Below the pieces are notes generated by a model, which was given only the letters and a program-made list of their open reading frames with translations, searched no databases and was not told where the DNA came from. Made by a program: the position numbers and the translations under genes. A stretch of DNA of 7,326 bases from Planctomycetota bacterium (GTDB taxonomy: Bacteria > Planctomycetota > Phycisphaerae > Phycisphaerales > SM1A02). The stretch lies in contig RFOC01000103.1 of the NCBI GenBank assembly GCA_009926815.1, forward strand, positions 1-7,326, read 5' to 3'. Position 1 is the first letter of the stretch. Each line of letters opens with the position of its first letter. This document shows, one piece after another, positions 1 through 4,352 of this stretch.

Positions 1-279
1 GTACTCGGCGGTGTTCGTGGCACTGGAGGTGAAGGGCTCCGAGGGCAGCCACAGCAGCACCTCGTCGGCGTCCTGGTGCAGGATCAGCCGCGCGCGCTCG
101 GCGTGATCGGCCATGCGAGCCTCGGCCCGCGCCAGCACGGCAGCGGCCGCACCGGCCCGGTCCTCCCGCTCCATCAGGCTGGCGGTGGTCGAGAGCGTGC
201 TCGCGACAGTCAGCGCGACCAGCGAGGTGATGGCGGATGCGATGGTCAGCTCGATCAGGGTGAAGGCCCGGCGTCTCAT
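1..279 (-). CDS. PilW/GspJ-like minor prepilin, partial (3' end off left edge)
   Basis: A prepilin-like protein, of which the first 93 residues are visible; the gene continues past position 1. It opens with a very short basic leader MRRRA, then FTLIELTIASAITSLVALTV, the classic type IV pilin N-terminal helix with Glu at +5. The residue before the cleavage point is Ala rather than the usual Gly; prepilin peptidases are known to tolerate Ala at -1, so processing is still likely. After the membrane helix comes an Ala/Arg/Glu-rich helix (about residues 35-65), then a globular start containing LLWLPSEPF, which resembles the strand region of PilW/GspJ-type minor pilins. The ATG at 279 overlaps the stop of the upstream prepilin gene (ATGA at 279-276), and a GGGAG ribosome binding site lies 8 nt upstream (288-292 on the plus strand). 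Probable role: filament-tip or priming pseudopilin. The PilW versus GspJ assignment rests on gene order and general character, not on a complete domain. Confidence 0.82.
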   Translation of the reverse strand, partial: MRRRAFTLIELTIASAITSLVALTVASTLSTTASLMEREDRAGAAAAVLARAEARMADHAERARLILHQDADEVLLWLPSEPFTSSATNTAEY

Positions 280-752
280 GACTCCGTCTCCCGCGTGCGA
301 TGTCGCCGGATCGATGCGTAGATCGTGCCGTCCGGGCCGAAGACCTCGATCTCGATTCGGGTCCCCTCGATGCGAACGGCGTTGAACTGACTGAAGGTCA
401 AGGGCTCATCGGTCAGCGTGGTGCGTCGACCCAGGCCTGACCATGCCCCGCCCAGCGTGGAGGTCCGCTCCACGCCCCCGGCGGCGGGTGGCGCCAGCAT
501 GGTGCCGACGGGTTCCACCACCGCATGGTCGGACATGCTGTCGTAGGGTTTCTCCATCAGGAACTGCACCTGTTGCTGGGCAGCCTGCATGGCCAGCTGC
601 GTCAGGCGGGCCTGATGCTGGGCGGCCGACGAGAGGCCCAGGCCCACGGCCGCCGAGGACGCCACAAGAGCCAGGATGACCATGGCCACCAGGGCTTCCA
701 GCAGCGTGAAGCCGGTTCGTCGGGCGTGGGGGTTGGAAATCGTGAAGACCAT
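276..752 (-). CDS. PilV/GspI-like minor prepilin
   Basis: A 158-residue type IV prepilin-like protein. The leader is 14 residues ending in RRTG, followed by FTLLEALVAMVILALVASSA: Gly at -1, Phe at +1, Glu at +5 and a continuous hydrophobic helix, which is a complete prepilin peptidase/N-methylation signal. The segment after the helix (about residues 45-70) is Gln/Ala-rich and ends in LMEKPYDSM, as is usual in PilV/GspI proteins where this helix leads into the globular head. The C-terminal half looks like beta strands (EIEVFGPDGTIYASIRR). I chose the ATG at 752 because it gives a normal-length leader. A TTG at 797 would give a 29-residue leader; it has an AAGGG five bases upstream, so it cannot be excluded, while the ATG has only a weak AGG. 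The stop overlaps the start of the next minus-strand prepilin gene, so the two are very likely co-transcribed and translationally coupled. Minor pilins of this type help initiate filament assembly. Confidence 0.85.
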   Translation of the reverse strand: MVFTISNPHARRTGFTLLEALVAMVILALVASSAAVGLGLSSAAQHQARLTQLAMQAAQQQVQFLMEKPYDSMSDHAVVEPVGTMLAPPAAGGVERTSTLGGAWSGLGRRTTLTDEPLTFSQFNAVRIEGTRIEIEVFGPDGTIYASIRRHRTRETES

Positions 753-815
753 CTCAAGGACCTGTCTCGACCATCCGATACGGCTGCTGGAGGGCAATTC
801 AGCCCTTTGGGAAGG

Positions 816-844
816 TCAGGGAAATCCATGAAATTTTCCCCTGA
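816..844. promoter_or_regulatory. Imperfect inverted repeat, possible operator or mRNA hairpin
   Basis: TCAGGGAAAT (816-825) is mirrored by ATTTTCCCCTGA (833-844), separated by a 7-nt loop. Six outer pairs (TCAGGG with CCCTGA) are followed by a bulged C, three A-T pairs, a bulged T and a closing T-A pair. It sits in the divergent intergenic region, where a dimeric regulator controlling both pilin transcripts could bind; it could equally be an RNA hairpin. No U-tract follows on either strand, so it is not a good terminator. The assignment is by position and symmetry only. Confidence 0.3.
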
Positions 845-932
845 TCATTTGGAAGGAGCTGCCGTGGATAGGACCGTCCCTGCACGAGCAGTTCAGAGAT
901 GCGACGGAAGCATTGCGTCATCACGCACAACG

Positions 933-938
933 AAAGGA
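933..938 (+). promoter_or_regulatory. Ribosome binding site fixing the pilin start at 944
   Basis: AAAGGA lies 5 nt before the ATG at 944. The frame stays open to an ATG at 899, but the AGAG upstream of that codon is a poorer match to the anti-Shine-Dalgarno sequence, and starting there would add 15 residues to an already long leader. The start at 944 is therefore preferred. Confidence 0.7.
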
Positions 939-943
939 ACCCC

Positions 944-1336
944 ATGAGCAACTCGAACAACACCTCGAAGAACGGCAACTCGTACAACGGCAAGCGCGGC
1001 AAGCGCCGTGGGATCGAGATCCTGATCGTCGTCGTCATCCTCGGCGTCCTGGCGGCCCTGGTCATTCCGGGTGTCACCGGCGCACTGAGCGATGCCAACA
1101 GCAACGCGGCTGCGGCCAGGGCTTCCCAGATCACCACCATGGTGACTCGGTTGAACAGTTTCAAGCCTGGTGGCGCGTCCATCACGCTCTCGGATGGCAC
1201 GGTCTACTCGGCCAGTGACCTTGGCGCTCTCGTGACGGCCAACTACTGCACTGCCGATGACCTGACGAACCAGGCCAAGGAGGACGGTGGTTGGGTGTGG
1301 AATGACGCGACCAAGAAGTTCACTCCCGAGTCTTGA
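944..1336 (+). CDS. GspG/PilA-like pilin with atypical cleavage region (FTL missing)
   Basis: A 130-residue small pilin-like protein, the best candidate for the main filament subunit here. A 23-residue, Asn/Ser-rich leader ends in the basic run KRGKRRG. The hydrophobic helix IEILIVVVILGVLAALVIP (24-42) closely resembles GspG/PilA cores, which normally read G-F-T-L-I-E-I-L-I-V-V-V. Here Gly is followed directly by Ile-Glu, as if nine bases coding Phe-Thr-Leu were absent, so Glu falls at +2 instead of +5 if cleavage is after Gly23. A helix follows (about 45-75, SDANSNAAAARASQITTMV), then a small head ending in GGWVWNDATKKFTPES. The last 16 codons and the stop are within a 72-bp tandem duplication. 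The gene has a good ribosome binding site, its own downstream hairpin, and sits between minor pilins and the assembly operon, which supports a pilin role. Whether the altered site is processed cannot be told from sequence. Confidence 0.85.
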   Translation: MSNSNNTSKNGNSYNGKRGKRRGIEILIVVVILGVLAALVIPGVTGALSDANSNAAAARASQITTMVTRLNSFKPGGASITLSDGTVYSASDLGALVTANYCTADDLTNQAKEDGGWVWNDATKKFTPES

Positions 1337-1429
1337 ACCCATCCGCCGGCTCGCCGCGGTGGTTGGGTGTGGAATGACGCGACCAAGAAGTTCACTCCCG
1401 AGTCTTGAACCCATCCGCCGGCTCGCCGC
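1286..1429 (+). repeat. Perfect 72-bp tandem direct duplication spanning the pilin 3' end
   Basis: Positions 1286-1357 are repeated without a mismatch at 1358-1429; the identity also includes one flanking C on the left. The unit carries the last 16 codons of the pilin (GGWVWNDATKKFTPES), its TGA stop and 21 bases beyond. Because the period is 24 codons and the first copy keeps the stop, the protein is unchanged and copy 2 is a non-coding remnant in the 3' untranslated region. Perfect identity across a silent copy suggests a recent event or an assembly artefact. Confidence 0.97.
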
Positions 1430-1455
1430 CGGTTGATGGCCAACTTTGACGAAGA

Positions 1456-1493
1456 GCTGAGGCACCCCGGCAACGGGGTGCCTCAGCCATTTC
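1456..1493 (+). terminator. Strong GCAA-tetraloop hairpin after the pilin gene
   Basis: Arms 1456-1469 and 1474-1487 form a perfect 14-bp, G+C-rich stem (GCTGAGGCACCCCG with its complement) closed by GCAA, a GNRA-type tetraloop. The sequence after the stem is CATTTCC, a weak U-tract, so this may be a partially efficient terminator or an RNA-stabilising element rather than a full stop. It lies 119 nt past the pilin stop codon and 69 nt before the pilM start, so it separates an abundant pilin message from the low-level machinery operon. Confidence 0.82.
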
Positions 1494-1515
1494 CGGGGCC
1501 GGTCGGTGAAGTGAA

Positions 1516-1533
1516 CCTCGGCAATGGCCGAGG
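1516..1533 (+). promoter_or_regulatory. Small hairpin in the pilM leader
   Basis: CCTCGGC (1516-1522) and GCCGAGG (1527-1533) form a perfect 7-bp stem with a 4-nt AATG loop. It ends 8 nt before the pilM ribosome binding site. The loop contains an in-frame ATG (1524) that has no Shine-Dalgarno sequence, which argues against that codon being the pilM start. No U-tract follows. Any regulatory role is inference. Confidence 0.4.
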
Positions 1534-1541
1534 AATGGGAC

Positions 1542-1547
1542 AAGGAG
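1542..1547 (+). promoter_or_regulatory. Ribosome binding site fixing the pilM start at 1557
   Basis: AAGGAG stands 9 nt before the ATG at 1557. The in-frame ATG at 1524 lies upstream of this site and inside a hairpin loop, so 1557 is the better start. Confidence 0.75.
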
Positions 1548-1556
1548 CCCAGCCCC

Positions 1557-2525
1557 ATGCAGCCCCTCCGCAACATCCTGCTCCGCCCGACGAGTCGCGT
1601 GGCCACGGATCTGGCCGCCGACGCGGTCAGGCTTCTGGCCATGGAAGAAGGGGCCGTACGCACGTCGGTGGCCATCCCCGCACCCTTCGGCAGCGATGGT
1701 GGTGGGTGGGTCGCGGGCCTTCGTTCCGCCGTGCGATCCGCCGGTCTTCGCGGGCGGGAGTGCCGCGTCACGCTGCCCTCACGTCTGTTCAGGATGGAAA
1801 TCACCAGCATGCCGCCCATGAGCGAGCCGGATCGTGCCCGCAGCGCCCGATTCGAGGCCATGGATCGATTTGGCGTGGATCCGGAGACCGCGGTCATCCG
1901 TCACATGCCGATCGGCACCGACGCCCGCCACGTGCTGCTCATGGCTGCCGATGGCGGCACGCTTGCCTCCGCAGTCGCTCCCCTGGTCGAGGCCGGCCTC
2001 CTTCCCTGCAGCGTGGAGCCTGCCGCCTGGGCGGCTCTTCGCGGGGCCATGGCATTCACGGGGTTGGGGGAATCGGGACGCATCGCATTCGTCTCGCTCG
2101 AGCCGGAACTGGCGTGCGTCACGCTGATGCAGGATGGTGCAATCATCTCGTTTCGTTGCGTGCATGGTCACTGGGGCCAGGCCACGGCCGGCACCGCGCT
2201 TCGTCATGCCGCGTCGGAAGGGGAACTGTCCCTGGAGGGCGATGACGAAGGTTGGAAGTGGAGCTCGCTCGCCGAGGAGATGGTGCGGGCGTTGCGGGCC
2301 AGCGGAAGCGAACAGGCGTGGCCCGAGCGGCTTGTGCTGACCGGTTCGGGATCGGACGATGCATCGTTGCGATCGACGCTTTCAGGTGTGTGCGGAATTC
2401 CAGTGGTTGCCGCCCAGAGCCACACCTGGGTGGTCGGCTCGTCCGTGCCTGCGGGCGATCTGTGGGCTCCCGCCTTCGGTTCCGCGGTCCTGGACAGCCA
2501 GATGGCCAAGCGGAGGGCCGCATGA
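1557..2525 (+). CDS. pilM: PilM-like cytoplasmic pilus alignment protein
   Basis: A 322-residue PilM homologue, slightly shorter than the roughly 350 residues common in the family. PilM is an actin/FtsA-fold protein that binds the cytoplasmic N-terminus of PilN and links the PilNOP complex to the motor side of the pilus. Landmarks in PilM order: VATDLAADAVRLL (15-27), where the first phosphate-loop strand usually reads like GIDIGSSSVKL; EITSMPPMSEPDRARSARFE (81-100), matching the family's 'MP.M...E...A...E' block; HVLLMAADGGTLASAVAPL (125-143) followed by EAGLLP; and LVLTGSGSDD (259-268), the usual C-terminal Gly-rich segment. The normally conserved Asp/Gly of both phosphate-binding segments are changed (see findings), so ATP binding is doubtful. 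There is no signal peptide or membrane segment, consistent with a cytoplasmic protein. It is first in the operon, and its stop overlaps the pilN start by ATGA, as in pilMNO clusters generally. The PilM assignment is firm from blocks and context together. Confidence 0.87.
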   Translation: MQPLRNILLRPTSRVATDLAADAVRLLAMEEGAVRTSVAIPAPFGSDGGGWVAGLRSAVRSAGLRGRECRVTLPSRLFRMEITSMPPMSEPDRARSARFEAMDRFGVDPETAVIRHMPIGTDARHVLLMAADGGTLASAVAPLVEAGLLPCSVEPAAWAALRGAMAFTGLGESGRIAFVSLEPELACVTLMQDGAIISFRCVHGHWGQATAGTALRHAASEGELSLEGDDEGWKWSSLAEEMVRALRASGSEQAWPERLVLTGSGSDDASLRSTLSGVCGIPVVAAQSHTWVVGSSVPAGDLWAPAFGSAVLDSQMAKRRAA

Positions 2526-3133
2526 CGCTTCCGGCCTTCGTCGACTTCCTGCCGGATGCCACCCGCGGAACGGTGCGCCTGGCTCGGTCGCGCCGACGCA
2601 CGGCGTTGCTGGCTCTCCTGCTGCTCGCGCTGACGCTGGGAGCCAGCGTGCACAGCCTGAACAGTGCTCGCCGGGCGGAAGCCGCCAAGACCGTTGGTCT
2701 GCGGCTGGTCTCGAACCAGATGGGCGTGGAGGAGGTGCTTGATCGCATGGCTGCCGAGCGCAACGAGCTTGAGCGCGCCCTGCGGATCACCGATGGCTTC
2801 GTTCCGTCGATCACCCCGTCCGCCGTTGTGGCCACGATCACGCACCTCATGCCCGAGCGCATCGTGCTCACTGGAGTCCGGATCGCGGCCGAGGACTCGC
2901 CTCGTCAGCTGACCGTGCTGCTCCGGGGGCACGCGGCGGGGACCACCGAGGTGCAGCAGCTGCAGACGAGCCTCGCGGGGCATCCTGCCTTCCACGGGGT
3001 GGCCATCTCGGAAAGCAGGGCGGCCGAGGTGCAGCAGCGACGCGTGCAGGAATTCTCGATCGGCTTCCAGGTGCCACTGACGCTCCGTCTTCGCGAGGAC
3101 CGGGAGATCCGTCGGCCGGAGGCAATTCAATGA
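2522..3133 (+). CDS. pilN: PilN-like inner-membrane alignment protein
   Basis: A 203-residue bitopic membrane protein. The cytoplasmic N-terminus FVDFLPDATR (6-15) occupies the place of the PilN 'INLLP' motif that docks into PilM. A basic stretch ARSRRR (21-26) precedes one membrane helix (about 27-44, Leu/Ala-rich), giving an N-in orientation. A periplasmic coiled-coil-like segment follows (about 46-90, with repeated Ala/Glu/Arg). The C-terminal ferredoxin-like half shows family signatures: LMPERIVLTGVRI (109-121, compare 'LP.gvwLtsl.i'), LTVLLRGHAAG (130-140), then VQQLQTSLAGHPAFHGVAI (144-162), the usual 'v..fm..L..s..F..v.l'. Its ATG overlaps the pilM stop by 4 nt, with GGAGG 5 nt upstream (2512-2516). 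PilN pairs with PilO in the periplasm to align the pilus motor with the outer-membrane secretin; GspL is the type II secretion equivalent. Confidence 0.87.
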   Translation: MTLPAFVDFLPDATRGTVRLARSRRRTALLALLLLALTLGASVHSLNSARRAEAAKTVGLRLVSNQMGVEEVLDRMAAERNELERALRITDGFVPSITPSAVVATITHLMPERIVLTGVRIAAEDSPRQLTVLLRGHAAGTTEVQQLQTSLAGHPAFHGVAISESRAAEVQQRRVQEFSIGFQVPLTLRLREDREIRRPEAIQ

Positions 3134-3756
3134 GCATGTGGCAGGACATGACCAGGCGCCTTCGTGTTGACCTGCTGGCCGTGGTGGCGCCGTTGGTGGC
3201 CGCCCTGACCCTGCTTGGCCTCTTCATCGTGCCCAACTACATGCGTGCACGCCAATGGGAGCGGGAGGCGTCCACACTGAATGCTGTGGCCCATCACTCC
3301 ATCGGTCAGCAGAATGATCTGGTGGAGATGCAGTCCAGGATGCAGTCGCTCCGTGCCGAGATGTCGCGCCGCGGCCGTCGGCTTCCGGAGACGCCTGACC
3401 AGGGCCTGCTCCTGGAAGGTCTGACTCGAGCCGCGGAGCTCAAGGGCATGGTTTCGCACGAGGCGAGGTCGGGTCAGCTTCGTCGCGTGCCCGTGCCCGG
3501 CCTGCAGGGAGGCGCGGCTGCCCGGCGCAGCGTGGACGCCGACATGCGGGGCTCCTTCGAGGCTCTCTTCCAGAGCATGCAGGCGGCGGAATCGCTGCCC
3601 ACGCTGGTGACCGTTCGCAGCATGGAGATGGTGCGCAGTCCAACGGCCACCGCAGGCGAGGGCGTGCATGCCTCCTTCTCGTTCGACGAGTACTTCGCTG
3701 AATCGGCCGCCGCGGACGCCGGCACGGACCGCACGCCGGGAGGCCAGAAGCCATGA
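3130..3756 (+). CDS. pilO: PilO-like inner-membrane alignment protein
   Basis: A 208-residue bitopic membrane protein in the pilO position. A short cytoplasmic segment with basic residues (RRLR, 9-12) leads to a single membrane helix (about 14-34), then a periplasmic coiled coil (about 40-80: QWEREASTL, QSRMQSLRAEMSRR) and a small alpha/beta head. The segment DADMRGSFEALFQSMQAAE (136-154) followed by LPTLVTVRSMEMV (156-168) fits the PilO block 'v.G.y..l..f...l..lpRlv.v..l.i', although the usual Arg after Leu-Pro is a Thr. The C-terminal strand ASFSFDEYF (181-189) ends the fold; the tail beyond is low-complexity. The start overlaps the pilN stop (ATGA), with GGAGG 7 nt upstream (3118-3122). 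PilO dimerises with PilN and contacts PilP; the type II secretion counterpart is GspM. Single-gene similarity is moderate; context makes the call. Confidence 0.82.
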   Translation: MSMWQDMTRRLRVDLLAVVAPLVAALTLLGLFIVPNYMRARQWEREASTLNAVAHHSIGQQNDLVEMQSRMQSLRAEMSRRGRRLPETPDQGLLLEGLTRAAELKGMVSHEARSGQLRRVPVPGLQGGAAARRSVDADMRGSFEALFQSMQAAESLPTLVTVRSMEMVRSPTATAGEGVHASFSFDEYFAESAAADAGTDRTPGGQKP

Positions 3757-4352
3757 ACGGATTCAAGCACACCTGGAACGAGACCTGCGAGCGGCTGGGC
3801 GTGAAGCCCAAGCAGTTCGCGGCGCTTCTGGCGGTGCTGGTGGTCGCGGTCTCGGTGCTTGGCGTGCGGATGATGGGCGGTTCCCGGCGAGCCCCCAAGC
3901 CGCAGACCGTGGCGGCAAGGCCGGCCCCGGCGGCCACTCCAGCGCATCATGAGGTCCGGGCGGTGTCCATGCGGAAGCCTGAGATTCCGGTGGGGCCGGT
4001 TGCCGAGGTCAGCCTGCATGGATCGGTTGCCCGGGATCCCTTCCGGGCGTGGGATGCTCCCGCGACGGCGGTCGTGCGCGAAGGTGCCGCGACCCGCGTC
4101 GCTTCTGGCACGACCGAGCCTGGCGCCTTGCCGGGCCTGGTGCTCCGGGCGGTGGTGAAGGGTGAGTTGGCCGTGTTCGGGGAGCAGACCGTGCGCAAGG
4201 GCCAGAGCCTGATGGTGGGCGAGGAGGGACTCGCCAGGGTCATCGAGATCGGCGATCGCTCGGTCATCGTCGAGTTCGCCGGGCGTTCGCTGGAGGTCTG
4301 GCTGGGTGCGGCGGCGGAGAAGCCGGAGAAGTTGGCGGGAGGCTTCCGATGA
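3753..4352 (+). CDS. PilP/GspC-like periplasmic alignment protein, membrane-anchored
   Basis: A 199-residue protein in the pilP position. Residues 22-40 (FAALLAVLVVAVSVLGVRM) form one membrane helix after a short cytoplasmic N-terminus. There is no lipobox Cys, so this is not the lipoprotein form of PilP; the topology is that of GspC. A Pro/Ala-rich linker (45-82) leads to RDPFRAW (94-100), the RDPF signature that precedes the homology domain in both PilP and GspC. The C-terminal domain (about 126-185) has the expected pattern: LVLRAVVKGELAVFGEQTV (129-147), a turn KGQSLMVGEE (149-158), then VIEIGDRSVIVEFAGRSLEV (163-182), a small beta barrel. In known systems this domain binds the N0 domain of the secretin, linking inner and outer membranes. 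The start is an ATGA overlap with pilO, and GGGAGG lies 9 nt upstream (3738-3743). PilP and GspC cannot be separated from this sequence, so no symbol is given. Confidence 0.75.
   Translation: MNGFKHTWNETCERLGVKPKQFAALLAVLVVAVSVLGVRMMGGSRRAPKPQTVAARPAPAATPAHHEVRAVSMRKPEIPVGPVAEVSLHGSVARDPFRAWDAPATAVVREGAATRVASGTTEPGALPGLVLRAVVKGELAVFGEQTVRKGQSLMVGEEGLARVIEIGDRSVIVEFAGRSLEVWLGAAAEKPEKLAGGFR

Larger units (their letters stand above)
753..943. other. Divergent intergenic region between minor-pilin and pilin genes
   Basis: This stretch separates the leftward minor-pilin pair from the rightward pilin gene, so it must carry the promoters for both unless an upstream transcript reads through. I see no convincing -35/-10 pair and no sigma-54 (GG-N10-GC) element on either strand. 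It does hold an imperfect inverted repeat (816-844), a short ATG-initiated reading frame (828-947) and the pilin ribosome binding site (933-938). Confidence 0.6.

Noticed and set aside
753..797. Extended TTG start for the PilV/GspI-like gene
   Set aside because: It would give a 29-residue leader before the Gly-Phe site, longer than usual; the ATG at 752 gives 14 residues. Not excluded, since an AAGGG precedes the TTG.
841..943. Possible sigma-54 promoter upstream of the pilin
   Set aside because: Candidate GG and GC pairs (for example TTGGAAGGAGCTGCC) are 8 or 9 nt apart instead of 10, and the surrounding bases do not match the consensus.
525..947. 140-codon plus-strand frame opposite the PilV/GspI-like gene
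   Set aside because: Shadow of a well-supported prepilin gene. Only its last 39 codons (from 828) lie outside and are mentioned as a weak separate candidate.
1286..1429. CRISPR or satellite-like repeat array
   Set aside because: There are only two adjacent units with no spacer, and the unit contains coding sequence of the pilin; it is a simple tandem duplication.
893..1897. 334-codon minus-strand frame with an internal repeated 24-residue block
   Set aside because: The repeat in its product is just the antisense translation of the 72-bp duplication, and it crosses the pilin, the terminator hairpin and pilM. It is not a repeat protein.
2204..3130. 308-codon minus-strand frame opposite pilM/pilN
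   Set aside because: No domain or start signal; pilM and pilN blocks are clear on the other strand.
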